A DNA stretch of 64,000 bases from Galbibacter sp. BG1 (GCF_013391805.1 NZ_CP058364.1:1240501-1304500), one strand, 5' to 3'; numbered from the stretch's first letter, positions 52,612 to 62,009 are shown. The notes: generated by a model from the sequence alone, not told the origin. Numbers and translations are program-made.

Positions 52612-53484
52612 ATGATGAGCAAGAAGAAAAAGAAAAGAAAGCAGATTAAAAAAAAACTGCTCCATAAATACCGATTGGTTATTTTAAATGAGGATACTTT
52701 TGAAGAAAAACTATCATTTAAATTAAACCGGCTAAATGTATTTGTTTTAGGGACTTTGTTTGCCATTTTTATCATTGCTTTTACCACTTTACTCATTGCT
52801 TTTACACCCTTACGGGAATATATCCCGGGATATTCTTCTACACACTTAAAACGCCAAGCGATAGATCTTACCTACAAAGCAGATTCCCTAACGGCTCGCT
52901 TAAGGGCCAATGAATTGTATTATGACAAGATCCAAAAGGTATTGAAAGGCGAAATAAACACTCAGGAAGTGAATAAAGATTCTTTGTTTGAAGAATTTAG
53001 AAAAGATACCATTGTGGCGAATCTTGTGCCCAATAAACAAGATTCCCTGTTGCGGGAACGAGTAGCTAACGAAGATCGGTACAACCTTTTCGAATCGGCC
53101 ACTACAAATTCCGATTTTGTTTTATTCCCTCCTGTTAATGGAACCTTGTCCCAAAAATACAACGCCAAGGAAAAACACTATGCAGTAGACATTCTAGCTC
53201 CAAAAGATACTCCGATAAAATCGGTTGCTGATGGTATGGTGATATTTGCAGAATGGACCGCCGAAACAGGCTATGTTTGTATTATTGAGCACGGTTCTGG
53301 GCTTATTTCTGTGTATAAACACAATTCTTCCTTAAGTGTTCAGCAAGGAGATTTGGTAAAAGCGGGAGAGGTTGTTGCCATAATAGGAAATACAGGAGAG
53401 CTCACTACCGGTCCGCACCTGCATTTCGAACTGTGGAGCGAAGGCTACCCTGTAGATCCTACAAATTATATTGATTTTCAATAA
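52612..53484 (+). CDS. M23 peptidase with N-terminal membrane helix (peptidoglycan endopeptidase)
   Basis: 290 aa. The N-terminus is Lys-rich (SKKKKKRKQIKKKLLHKYRL) with a membrane anchor at about 43-66. A coiled-coil-like part (80-150) is followed by the LytM domain (about 165-290). Zinc and catalytic residues are intact: H189 and D193 (HYAVD), H237, H269 and H271 (GPHLHFE). It should cleave cross-links in the periplasm, anchored to the inner membrane. The true start may be the ATG at 52615. GH3 follows 15 bases later. Confidence 0.93.
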   Translation: MMSKKKKKRKQIKKKLLHKYRLVILNEDTFEEKLSFKLNRLNVFVLGTLFAIFIIAFTTLLIAFTPLREYIPGYSSTHLKRQAIDLTYKADSLTARLRANELYYDKIQKVLKGEINTQEVNKDSLFEEFRKDTIVANLVPNKQDSLLRERVANEDRYNLFESATTNSDFVLFPPVNGTLSQKYNAKEKHYAVDILAPKDTPIKSVADGMVIFAEWTAETGYVCIIEHGSGLISVYKHNSSLSVQQGDLVKAGEVVAIIGNTGELTTGPHLHFELWSEGYPVDPTNYIDFQ

Positions 53485-53499
53485 ATACCTAAATTAACC

Positions 53500-54999
53500 A
53501 TGTCTTTAAAATCATTTGCTGCCAAAATATTCGCTAAATATATTCATTGGAAAAATCAGAAGTGGATTGATAATCCTATGGAAACTCAAGACGAAGTTTT
53601 CAACAGCCTCATAAATACAGCCAAGGATACTGCTTTTGGAAAAGACCATTTTTTTTCTGAAATTAAATCTTATAAAGATTATGTGAATCGTGTTCCGGTA
53701 AGGGATTACGAAGAATTGAAAAAGTATGTCGACCGAACGGTTGAAGGAGAGGAAAACATTTTATGGCCTGGGAAGCCTTTGTATTTTGCAAAAACTTCTG
53801 GCACTACTTCTGGCGCAAAATACATTCCCATTACCAAAGACTCCATGCCAAACCATATTGAAGCTGCCCGTAATGCTATTTTAAACTATATCCATGAAAC
53901 TGGAAATTCTGATTTTGTGGATGGAAAAATGATTTTTTTGCAAGGGAGTCCAGTACTTCAAGAAAAAAATGGTGTTAAATTAGGCCGTTTGTCTGGAATA
54001 GTGGCGCATTATGTTCCTGGGTATCTTCAAAAAAATCGTCTCCCAAGCTGGGAAACCAATAGCATTGAAGATTGGGAGACAAAAGTAGATGCTATCGTAG
54101 AAGAGACACTTCCGGAGAATATGACGGTTATTAGTGGTATTCCGTCGTGGGTACAAATGTATTTTGAAAGAATTCAGCAAAAAACTGGAAAAAAAGTAGG
54201 GGACGTCTTTAAGAATTTCAATTTGTTTATTTATGGAGGCGTTAATTTTGAACCCTACAGAGCAAAATTTGAACAGCTTATTGGCAGAAAGGTTGATAGT
54301 ATTGAGCTTTTCCCTGCTAGTGAAGGATTTTTTGCCTACCAAAATTCCCAAAAAGACAAAGGGATGCTTCTCTTGCTGAAGGCTGGTATTTTTTACGAGT
54401 TTATTAAAGCTGAAGATTTTAATACCGAAAACGAAAAGAGAATTACCATAAAAGACGTGGAAATAGGTGTAAATTACGTGCTCATTATCTCCACGAATGC
54501 TGGCCTTTGGGCATACAATGTTGGTGATACCATTCAGTTTACTTCTACCAAGCCCTATAAAGTAATAGTTTCTGGAAGGATTAAGCACTTTATTTCTGCT
54601 TTTGGGGAGCATGTTATTGCCAAAGAAGTGGAACAATCCATGCGGGAAGCCATGAAAACTTTTAATGTTTCTATAAACGAGTTTACCGTAGCGCCACAGA
54701 TAACTCCAGAGAAAGAAGAACTTCCTTATCACGAATGGTTTATCGAGTTTGAAGATGAACCTAAAGACTTAACAGCTTTTGCAAAAAAAATAGATGAAAC
54801 CCTTCAGCAACAAAATAGCTATTATTTAGATCTAATTGAAGGAAAAGTTTTGCAACAGTTAAAGATTACATCCTTAAAACCAGGTGCTTTCTCAAGTTAT
54901 ATGAAATCACAAGGAAAACTAGGTGGCCAAAATAAAGTTCAAAGGCTGTCCAACGACCGTAAAATAGCAGAAGCATTGCAAGAATATAAAAAGAAATAA
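53500..54999 (+). CDS. GH3 auxin-responsive promoter family protein (acyl-adenylate-forming amide synthetase fold)
   Basis: 499 aa. Plant GH3 enzymes adenylate a carboxylic acid and join it to an amino acid; bacterial members are of unknown substrate. Adenylation signatures: FAKTSGTTSGAKYIPIT (93-109), IYGGVNFEPY, FPASEGFFAYQ and the GDTIQFTS..VSGRIKHFISAFGEHV hinge region (GRIKHFI). It directly follows the M23 peptidase. The context suggests a cell-envelope acid, but the reaction is inferred from fold only. Confidence 0.92.
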   Translation: MSLKSFAAKIFAKYIHWKNQKWIDNPMETQDEVFNSLINTAKDTAFGKDHFFSEIKSYKDYVNRVPVRDYEELKKYVDRTVEGEENILWPGKPLYFAKTSGTTSGAKYIPITKDSMPNHIEAARNAILNYIHETGNSDFVDGKMIFLQGSPVLQEKNGVKLGRLSGIVAHYVPGYLQKNRLPSWETNSIEDWETKVDAIVEETLPENMTVISGIPSWVQMYFERIQQKTGKKVGDVFKNFNLFIYGGVNFEPYRAKFEQLIGRKVDSIELFPASEGFFAYQNSQKDKGMLLLLKAGIFYEFIKAEDFNTENEKRITIKDVEIGVNYVLIISTNAGLWAYNVGDTIQFTSTKPYKVIVSGRIKHFISAFGEHVIAKEVEQSMREAMKTFNVSINEFTVAPQITPEKEELPYHEWFIEFEDEPKDLTAFAKKIDETLQQQNSYYLDLIEGKVLQQLKITSLKPGAFSSYMKSQGKLGGQNKVQRLSNDRKIAEALQEYKKK

Positions 55000-55110
55000 T
55001 CAACCCGCAAGCTCGTTTGTATTTTTAAATCTTATAGGTGAGAAATCTGCCTCTAGGCAAGCGAAAAAACAAATCAAACTTCACTTAGTGAGTAATTTAA
55101 AAAGAACTTG

Positions 55111-55118
55111 TATTTTTG
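55111..55118 (+). promoter_or_regulatory. -7 box of the DUF6909 gene
   Basis: TATTTTTG, 16 bases before the ATG at 55135; a leader of about 12 bases is expected. Confidence 0.5.
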
Positions 55119-55134
55119 TGCAGTAAAATAAGGT

Positions 55135-56829
55135 ATGAGTAAAATAAAATCTAGAACGAGAGCTCAAGAATCTTCAGGAGCTATAGAGCGTATGTACATC
55201 GCTATGAGACACCTTTTCAACCGTGGTTTTTATAAACCCATGGGTGTTTCTGGAGAAACCTTAAGGGAGTCGTTACTTCAATTACGGCCAGAAATTTATG
55301 GTTCTGTAGCAGAACCTAAAGTAGAACTTAATGGTTTGGTATATATTTTGGATAGGCTTCCCATTGGAATTGAGCAATGCCGATATATTAATTTAACATC
55401 AGAAGAAGGTTATAAGCATTCCACTTTCGATGTTATAGTCCCTCCCAAAAGACGAAGAAATTGCTATCGTATCGACGATGAGCAAATGAATATTGAGATT
55501 ACCAGGGGAAGGTCGGATATCTACGATATTTTAACACATCTTACTTTTCTTTTTATCGAATCCCATAAAATAGCTGATAATGTTTTTATTGAGGAATCTG
55601 GACAAACCATTCGCGATTGGCAGAAACTGGAAGAAGCTGTTTTAAAGAAAAAGCTCAGCCAACCCGAACGTGAAGTAGCCTTAAGCCATGCCGCCAGTAT
55701 TCTTGGTAGAACATTTGAGGAGTGCCTAGCCGCACACAAAGTATTTGCAAGCAAAGACACTCCCGAGCGTTTTTTAAAAATAGTGTATTGGATGGGTAAA
55801 ATTGCTCTGGAAGAAATTATAGATGGCAATAAGCGCACCATTACTTTCAGTCCCGTTTTAAGGGAACGTTTGGGACACCATATCCATGGGGAAATCTGGG
55901 CAAACAATATTAAAAGGGTCTTAAAGAATAATAATCTTCTGCATAGGCCAATTCATATTATAAGTGCCAATATGCACAGTGTCATGAATTCGCTTTTTGC
56001 TTCCGCAGTTCTTAAAAAAGAATTCAGCAATCAGAAAAACGAATACGATGTTTATGAGATGCTCAGCCAACCCACCAGTTCTATAATGCGGGATAAGGTA
56101 AGAACCTTTGCCGAAAAGAATGGAATGATAAGTATTGACGATACTTCGGGTACAAATATAGATGTGCAAATTTTTGACACCGCAAAGATAGATTTTGATA
56201 AAATAAACTTTACTTTTGACGGCGATGTGGAAAAAGACCAAATGCCAGTCCTTTTTGTAATGGACTATGCCTTTGGGGAACAGGCTTACGAGACCATCGA
56301 CGAGCTTTTAAAACCGTACAAAGCCAAAGGGGAAAAATTAATATTTTTAAATGTTGATTCGGTTTCCATAATGGGAAAAGCAGGAATTTTGGAAGGCGGA
56401 AAAGGGGATTTAATGATTCCGAATGCCCATATTTTTGAAGGAACTGCCGATAATTATCCCTTTAAAAATGAATTGTGTGCGGCAGATTTTGAAGGCAATG
56501 GTCTAAAAGTCTTTGAGGGAACTATGATAAGCGTGCTCGGAACCTCCTTACAAAATAAGGATTTGTTGAAGTTTTTTCACGACAGCACCTGGAATGTAAT
56601 TGGGCTGGAAATGGAAGGTGTTCATTACCAAAAAGCCATTCAATCGGCATCCCGAATACGCAAGAGTATTGCTGAAGACGTAAAGGTGCGTTATGCATAT
56701 TACGCTTCAGATAATCCTCTGGAAACAGGAAGTACATTGGCCTCTGGAGGATTGGGAATTACTGGTGTAAAACCCACATATTTAATTACGAGAAAAATTT
56801 TAGAACAAATATTAAACACAACTAACTAA
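55135..56829 (+). CDS. DUF6909 protein with nucleoside-phosphorylase-like C-terminal half
   Basis: 564 aa cytoplasmic protein; the reaction is unknown. The N-terminal half (1-310) is helical and charged with conserved-looking blocks (AMRHLFNRGFYKPMGVSGET, IDRLPIGIEQCRYI, GRTFEECLAAHKVF). The C-terminal half has GKAGILEGGKGDLMIPNAHI (about 409-428), GTMISVLGTSLQ and GLEMEGVHY with EMEG at 492-495. That ordered set resembles AMP nucleosidase and uridine/purine phosphorylases, where the M-E pair binds ribose. A Wzz-like gene starts 1 base after its stop. Confidence 0.75.
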   Translation: MSKIKSRTRAQESSGAIERMYIAMRHLFNRGFYKPMGVSGETLRESLLQLRPEIYGSVAEPKVELNGLVYILDRLPIGIEQCRYINLTSEEGYKHSTFDVIVPPKRRRNCYRIDDEQMNIEITRGRSDIYDILTHLTFLFIESHKIADNVFIEESGQTIRDWQKLEEAVLKKKLSQPEREVALSHAASILGRTFEECLAAHKVFASKDTPERFLKIVYWMGKIALEEIIDGNKRTITFSPVLRERLGHHIHGEIWANNIKRVLKNNNLLHRPIHIISANMHSVMNSLFASAVLKKEFSNQKNEYDVYEMLSQPTSSIMRDKVRTFAEKNGMISIDDTSGTNIDVQIFDTAKIDFDKINFTFDGDVEKDQMPVLFVMDYAFGEQAYETIDELLKPYKAKGEKLIFLNVDSVSIMGKAGILEGGKGDLMIPNAHIFEGTADNYPFKNELCAADFEGNGLKVFEGTMISVLGTSLQNKDLLKFFHDSTWNVIGLEMEGVHYQKAIQSASRIRKSIAEDVKVRYAYYASDNPLETGSTLASGGLGITGVKPTYLITRKILEQILNTTN

Positions 56830-56830
56830 T

Positions 56831-57907
56831 ATGAGCGACCAAGTTCAACCTAATCAAAATCAAAACAACAACTCGGAAGAGATCGATTTAGGACAGCTTT
56901 TTAAACTAATTGGAGACGGTTTTAGAAAGTTTTTCAATTTTATTGGAAGGATTTTTAAAGGGATATTCGGACTCATAATTGCATTTATGCTTTTTATACA
57001 AAAGCATCTTGTAAAATTTGTAATTGCTGGGGTTGTAGGGATAATAATCGGTGTGTTCCTAGATATGAGAAAAGAGCCCGTGTATGTCTCTACAATGACT
57101 TTAGAGCCCAATTTCCAAAGTGTACAGCAGCTTTATAATAATGTTAAGTTCTACAACGAATTGGCTGAAGCAGAGGATTCAGTTGCTTTGGCGGAGGCTT
57201 TACAAATTGAAACATCGGAAGCCGCTAGTATTAAAGAAATCGAAGCAGAATCATATTCCGATGAAAACCAGAAAATAAAATTGTTCGATGAATTTGTACG
57301 AAGCTTGGATTCTACTACTCGAAAGGCGATAGATATGGAAAAATATCTGGATAATTTTAACACCTTCGATTCTCGTTTCCATACGGTAATCGTAAAAGCA
57401 ACCAATAGTAAGGTTGCTAAAAAGATTCAGGGGCCTATTATTAAGTCGATCTCCAACAACGATTATTTTAAGGTCCAAAAGAATATCCGTCAACTTAACC
57501 TAAGCCTTCAAGATAGTATTTTGAAAAAGCAATTGGTGGAAATCGACTCTCTGCAGACCCTTTATAAAAGAGTAATGGAAAAAGAGGCCGATAAGCCTAT
57601 GCAAGGAACCAACATAAGTTTAGGGGAAGGTGGAGATACCGAACAAAACAAAGAATTGGCGCTTATTAGACAAATCGATAAAATTAAAGGTGATATTGTA
57701 TCGCTTAACGAAGAACGCGCCAACAAGTCGGAAATTGTTAATGTTATTTCAGATTTTCCACGTCGAGGGGTAGAAGCTAAAAGCATCTTTAAAAGATATA
57801 TGTTCTTAGTTCCCGTTGCTTTGTTAGGTTTATTATTATTTGTTTTAGCCCTATTGGAATTGAACAAGTTCTTAAAAGAATACAGCCTTCAACAAAAAAG
57901 AAGTTAA
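56831..57907 (+). CDS. Wzz/chain-length-determinant-like membrane protein
   Basis: 358 aa. Gln/Asn-rich N-terminus, then two N-terminal hydrophobic segments (about 35-53 and 63-80), a large periplasmic part that is mostly helical and coiled-coil-like, and a C-terminal membrane segment (about 328-348, PVALLGLLLFVLALLEL). The layout is that of polysaccharide co-polymerases, but the first helix pair is unusual and no kinase domain is present. Co-transcribed with the DUF6909 gene. Confidence 0.7.
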   Translation: MSDQVQPNQNQNNNSEEIDLGQLFKLIGDGFRKFFNFIGRIFKGIFGLIIAFMLFIQKHLVKFVIAGVVGIIIGVFLDMRKEPVYVSTMTLEPNFQSVQQLYNNVKFYNELAEAEDSVALAEALQIETSEAASIKEIEAESYSDENQKIKLFDEFVRSLDSTTRKAIDMEKYLDNFNTFDSRFHTVIVKATNSKVAKKIQGPIIKSISNNDYFKVQKNIRQLNLSLQDSILKKQLVEIDSLQTLYKRVMEKEADKPMQGTNISLGEGGDTEQNKELALIRQIDKIKGDIVSLNEERANKSEIVNVISDFPRRGVEAKSIFKRYMFLVPVALLGLLLFVLALLELNKFLKEYSLQQKRS

Positions 57908-57919
57908 TTACTTCATTAT

Positions 57920-57967
57920 AAAGCATAAAAAAACCTATCGGAACTCGATAGGTTTTTTTTATGCTTT
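57920..57967. terminator. Long bidirectional terminator
   Basis: AAAGCATAAAAAAACCTATCG and CGATAGGTTTTTTTTATGCTT form a nearly perfect stem of about 20 bp between the convergent Wzz-like and DUF6341 genes. Confidence 0.92.
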
Positions 57968-57981
57968 ACGAAAAGATGTTT

Positions 57982-58191
57982 TTATTGAACTGGCTGATAA
58001 GTATCTTTCTCTTGTTCGCTAAAAATTTTCATTTGCTTCATCCAATAGAAGAAGGCTGCAAAGCCAATTAATATAAAAATACAATTAATGGCATTAGACA
58101 ACCACCAGCTATTTAGAAAACGTAATGCGTCTAGAGGCACGAACAATACATTTTCAAATAAATCCTGAATACCGTAGAAAAAGTCACTCAT
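57982..58191 (-). CDS. DUF6341 small membrane protein
   Basis: The longest frame starts at a TTG (58230) that overlaps the promoter, so the ATG at 58191 is chosen, giving 69 aa (start MSDFFYGIQDLFENVLFVPL). One membrane helix (INCIFILIGFAAFFYWM). Function unknown; usually beside DUF6427 and upp in flavobacteria, as here. Divergent from the DUF6427 gene with overlapping control region. Confidence 0.8.
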   Translation of the reverse strand: MSDFFYGIQDLFENVLFVPLDALRFLNSWWLSNAINCIFILIGFAAFFYWMKQMKIFSEQEKDTYQPVQ

Positions 58192-58219
58192 GAGTAAAAG
58201 AAATATTAAATTTACACCG

Positions 58220-58227
58220 CAAAAATA
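58220..58227 (-). promoter_or_regulatory. -7 box of the DUF6341 gene
   Basis: Minus-strand TATTTTTG, 29 bases before the ATG at 58191. It lies inside the longest reading frame, which argues against the TTG start. Confidence 0.55.
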
Positions 58228-58239
58228 CAAAAACCTAGC

Positions 58240-59163
58240 ATGATTTCAAGCATTTTTGATAGAACTAATCCTATTAATTTTATAATACTAGCTGTATTTC
58301 TGTCGCTATTCCTTGTTGGTGGCTTTTTTTTGTATCTAGATGCGCCTGTTAATCTTCAGGTTTTTTTTAAGCTTTTTCAGTCTTTTGCCTTAATTATAAT
58401 TTCCTTGTTTTTGGTGGATTTTGTAAACAGGAAAAACTTTTTAACTAAGAGTAATTCATTTACCATTTTCTTTTTTGTGCTTATTTTTTGCCTCTTCCCA
58501 AAGATTTTTAATGAAATAAACCTTCTGGTGGCCAACGTTTTTATACTTCTTTCTTTCCGGAGGCTCGTTAGTATTCGATCGAACCGTGACGTGGAAATTA
58601 AAATTTTTGATGCTTCCCTTTGGGTTTTTGTCGCCACTTTCTTTTATAGCTGGTCGGTATTTTTTATCTTTTTGGTTTACGCAGGGATATTTCTTTATAA
58701 AAAGAATGACTACCGAAACTTATTGATTCCATTTGTTGCTTTGTTCACCGTGCTTTCCATAGGCTTTACCAGTTATTACCTGATAAACGATTTAAACCAG
58801 TTTTATGCCTATCTGCAGCTGCTCCCAAAATTTGAACTGGAAAAGTATGAAGATCTAAGGTATATCGTTCCGCTTGTATTTTTATGCGTAATGGGAATAT
58901 GGAGCGTAGTGGCTTTTTTCCTGCGTAAACAAAGTAAGTCGTTTATAACCAGAGTACCGGGAATTCTCATAATTTTAATGCTGGGCATTGCCATATTAGT
59001 GGCTATTATTTCTGAAAGTGCAAATACTTCCGAAGTGATTTTTAGTATTTTTCCCCTCTCCGTAATCATTGCCAAATATGTAGAAAGCATCGATAAGCTT
59101 TGGCTGAAAGAAGCTTTTGTATGCTCTTTTATCGTTATGCCCTTTGTAATCTTATTTTTGTAA
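58240..59163 (+). CDS. DUF6427 membrane protein
   Basis: 307 aa, about 8 membrane segments, starting ISSIFDRTNPINFIILAVFLSL. A conserved-looking NRKNFLTKSNSF loop near residue 62-75. Function unknown. Its 3' end overlaps that of the convergent upp gene by 12 bases. Confidence 0.85.
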   Translation: MISSIFDRTNPINFIILAVFLSLFLVGGFFLYLDAPVNLQVFFKLFQSFALIIISLFLVDFVNRKNFLTKSNSFTIFFFVLIFCLFPKIFNEINLLVANVFILLSFRRLVSIRSNRDVEIKIFDASLWVFVATFFYSWSVFFIFLVYAGIFLYKKNDYRNLLIPFVALFTVLSIGFTSYYLINDLNQFYAYLQLLPKFELEKYEDLRYIVPLVFLCVMGIWSVVAFFLRKQSKSFITRVPGILIILMLGIAILVAIISESANTSEVIFSIFPLSVIIAKYVESIDKLWLKEAFVCSFIVMPFVILFL

Positions 59164-59808
59164 ACGCGTTCCAAAAGCAAGGTCTCCCGCATCGCCGAGA
59201 CCTGGAACAATATATCCTTTTTTATTCAGCTGAAGGTCGATATCCCCTATCCAAAGTCTTGTGTCTTTTGGCAATTCTTTTTCCAAAAACTCTATCCCGG
59301 GTTGTGCACCAATTACAGAAAGAATATGAACTTCCTTTGGCAAACCTACTTTCGACAGCGCTTCAAAAGTTGCTAAAATAGACTGCCCAGTCGCCAACAT
59401 GGGATCGGCGAGAACGAGCACCTTATTGTCAAGATTTTGAGAGGCTAGATATTCCACCGTTACTTCAAATTCCTTTTCTGGCGTTTGGTAACGATAAGCG
59501 GAAATAAAAGAACAATCTGCCCAATCGAAAAAATTTAAAATCCCATCGTGGAGTGGTATCCCTGCACGTAAAATAGAGCAAACAACAAGCTCATCATCAA
59601 TCAAATTTACCTCCTTCTTATCCAATGGTGTAGTTATTGCTTCCGAAGTATAATGAAGACTTTTGCTCATCTCATAAGCCAACACCTCCCCTATCCGTGC
59701 AATATTTTTTCTAAAACGCATTCGGTCATTCTGGATTTTTTCATCTCTTAATTCAGCCAAAAAATGATTTACTACAGAGTTTTGCTTGCTTATATTGTGA
59801 ATTTCCAT
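59152..59808 (-). CDS. upp: Uracil phosphoribosyltransferase
   Basis: Salvages uracil with PRPP to UMP. 218 aa. PRPP-binding motif VLVLADPMLATGQS (about 130-143), the flexible loop region CSFISAYRYQTP, and uracil-binding C-terminal part YIVPGLGDAGDLAFGT. It ends in the family pattern GDAGDLAFGTRL, and the length is normal. Confidence 0.95.
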   Translation of the reverse strand: MEIHNISKQNSVVNHFLAELRDEKIQNDRMRFRKNIARIGEVLAYEMSKSLHYTSEAITTPLDKKEVNLIDDELVVCSILRAGIPLHDGILNFFDWADCSFISAYRYQTPEKEFEVTVEYLASQNLDNKVLVLADPMLATGQSILATFEALSKVGLPKEVHILSVIGAQPGIEFLEKELPKDTRLWIGDIDLQLNKKGYIVPGLGDAGDLAFGTRLQK

Positions 59809-59885
59809 GCATTGAAAGTTTAAAAAAGTGTCTAAAATCGTTCCTTATTCATCAAATTTAAGGAATTCATCCTGCTTTAAATAAG

Positions 59886-59893
59886 TATATTTG
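59886..59893 (+). promoter_or_regulatory. -7 box for the glycosyltransferase gene at 59956
   Basis: TATATTTG, 62 bases before the ATG; the leader of about 57 bases shows no strong structure. Confidence 0.5.
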
Positions 59894-59955
59894 CAGGAAA
59901 CAGCAATTTTTCGATAGATCTGCTTCGAAATGTCGGACAGTAAATAATTTCTAGA

Positions 59956-60687
59956 ATGAATAAAGACAACATACATATTTTTTGCATGAAGTGGGGAACC
60001 TTATACGATGCCACTTATGTAAACCGACTTTATAGTATGGTAAAGCGTAATTTATCGCTTCCCTTCACAATGGTTTGTTTTACAGATGACGACAAGGGCA
60101 TAGACGATGATATAAAGTGCTTTCCGATCCCCGAGGTAAAAATAAACTCCAACCTGCCCGAGCGTATGTGGAAGAAATTAACCACCTTGAAAGAAGACCT
60201 TTACGGTTTGCAGGGTACGGCTTTGTTTTTGGATTTGGATGTGGTTATTGTAGACAATATTGATTGTTTTTTTGAAGATGACAACGCTTTTATGATTATT
60301 AAAGACTACAATAAGCAATGGCGTATCACTGGTAACTCCTCTGTTTACCGCTTCGAAATTGGAAAGCATGGATATGTGTACGATTATTTCGTGGAAAATT
60401 TTGACACGATACGAAAAGAGCACAGAAACGAGCAAGAATATTTATCATGGGCCGTGCATGAAAAAGGACTACTTAATTATTGGCCTACCGAATGGTGCCC
60501 AAGCTATAAATACGATTGCGTTTCGAGAATTCCATTTGCTTTTTGGAAAACTCCAGAAATTCCCGAGGGCGCAAAAATCATTATTTTCCACGGAGAGATC
60601 AATCCGCATAAAGCCATTAAAGGCGGTAGGGGAAAATGGTATCGCTACGTACGTCCAGCAAAATGGGTTGCCGATTACTGGAAATAA
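59956..60687 (+). CDS. Putative glycosyltransferase (GT-A fold, DxD)
   Basis: 243 aa. GT-A-like features: IHIFCMKWGTLYDATYVNRL, LPFTMVCFTDDDKGID, and the metal site ALFLDLDVVIVDNID (DxD near residue 94-96), followed by WRITGNSSVYRF and the C-terminal IIIFHGEINPHKAI. It resembles GT8-type or LPS/EPS sugar transferases. A glycosyltransferase family 9 gene follows 79 bases later; both may build surface glycan. The sugar is unknown. Confidence 0.8.
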   Translation: MNKDNIHIFCMKWGTLYDATYVNRLYSMVKRNLSLPFTMVCFTDDDKGIDDDIKCFPIPEVKINSNLPERMWKKLTTLKEDLYGLQGTALFLDLDVVIVDNIDCFFEDDNAFMIIKDYNKQWRITGNSSVYRFEIGKHGYVYDYFVENFDTIRKEHRNEQEYLSWAVHEKGLLNYWPTEWCPSYKYDCVSRIPFAFWKTPEIPEGAKIIIFHGEINPHKAIKGGRGKWYRYVRPAKWVADYWK

Positions 60688-60766
60688 CCCGCATAGCAAG
60701 CAGGCTTGGTCGAAAGAGATTTTTCTAGCTTCCAACCGTTAAGCAATACATGGAGAAATAGATTTT

Positions 60767-61798
60767 ATGAAGCAACCAGCACACATTTTAGTCATTCGTT
60801 TTTCTGATATTGGCGATGCCGCCATTGCGGTTCCCGTGCTTCGTTGTTTGCTTCAGCAGAACAATAATGTTAGTGTTACCGTTGCAACCAAATCCTTTTT
60901 AAAGCCCGTTTTTGAAACCGTTGAAGGTATCGATGTGGTTACCGCAGATATTCGAGGTGAACATCAAGGGTTAAACGGACTTCTAAAATTTTATTCAGAA
61001 ATAAAGAATTACGGTTTTACCGAAATAGCCGATTTGCACGGGTCTTTAAGAAGCACTGTCATTAAAACACTTTTTAAACTGAAGGGTGTTCCCGCAAAAA
61101 CCATTGATAAAGGACGTGCCGCCAAAAGAAAGCTAGTAAATGGCAGCGTTTTCCAACCCCTGAAGACGACCATAGAGCGCTACGCAAATGTTTTTAGGGC
61201 TCTGGGCTATCAAATTGATCTTTCTAAAGATGTTTTCCCTGCTCCATCGGAATTGCCACAAAAAATCCATACTATTCTCCGCAAAGACACTAAAAAGTGG
61301 ATAGGGATTGCCCCTTTTGCTTTTTTTGAAAGCAAAATGTACCCCATCGATTTAATGGAAGAAGTAATTGATTATTTATCTAAAACAGATAAGTATAAAA
61401 TCATCCTTTTTGGAGGTGCAAAAGACGAAAGTGAACTCATAAGACTCTCCCACGGTCGTGAAAATGTAATTTACACCTTCAACAAAATGTCTTTTCATGA
61501 AGAATTACAGCTTATCCATCATTTAGATCTCATGATTTCCATGGATAGTGGGAATGGTCATCTTGCAGCCATGCAAGGTGTTCCGGTTATTACACTTTGG
61601 GGTGTCACACATCCTTATGCGGGTTTTTACCCTTACCGACAGGATGAAAAAAATGCCCTGCTTTCCGATCGTGAAAAGTATCCACTTATACCAACCTCCA
61701 TTTATGGGAACAAGGCTCCTGAAGATTATAAAGAAGTAATGCGAACCATTTCACCTACTTCCGTCATTGATAAAATTCAAGAGGTTTTAGGCAAATGA
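60767..61798 (+). CDS. Glycosyltransferase family 9 (heptosyltransferase-like)
   Basis: 343 aa GT-B enzyme of LPS core synthesis type. Start ILVIRFSDIGDAAIAVPVLR (8-27), acceptor and donor parts IADLHGSLRSTVIK, WIGIAPFAFFESKMYPIDLM (about 177-196), and the sugar-nucleotide region ISMDSGNGHLAAMQGVPVITLWG (about 257-279). Cytoplasmic face of the inner membrane. The sugar could be heptose or another. Confidence 0.92.
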   Translation: MKQPAHILVIRFSDIGDAAIAVPVLRCLLQQNNNVSVTVATKSFLKPVFETVEGIDVVTADIRGEHQGLNGLLKFYSEIKNYGFTEIADLHGSLRSTVIKTLFKLKGVPAKTIDKGRAAKRKLVNGSVFQPLKTTIERYANVFRALGYQIDLSKDVFPAPSELPQKIHTILRKDTKKWIGIAPFAFFESKMYPIDLMEEVIDYLSKTDKYKIILFGGAKDESELIRLSHGRENVIYTFNKMSFHEELQLIHHLDLMISMDSGNGHLAAMQGVPVITLWGVTHPYAGFYPYRQDEKNALLSDREKYPLIPTSIYGNKAPEDYKEVMRTISPTSVIDKIQEVLGK

Positions 61799-62009
61799 GG
61801 TGCACAATTTTCCGTCATAAATTGGCTGGTCTTTAAGCTGTTTTAATTTCCGAAGGAAAAAGCTTCAATGCTCTTTAAATATGGCGTATCTTATACTTTT
61901 CTTAATTCCAATTAAAATTTGTAAGGAATTCCGTTAAATCATAACAAATGTCTATCCTTAGATATAATATAATAATGCGATTCGCTATGGTAAATCGTGT
62001 TTAATATCT

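Noticed and set aside
53980-54732. Long minus-strand frame of 250 codons inside GH3
   Set aside because: It lies wholly within the well-supported GH3 gene, with no promoter, domain or neighbours.
58192-58230. Longer TTG start for DUF6341
   Set aside because: The segment contains the -7 box for the gene itself, and the family N-terminus begins at 58191.
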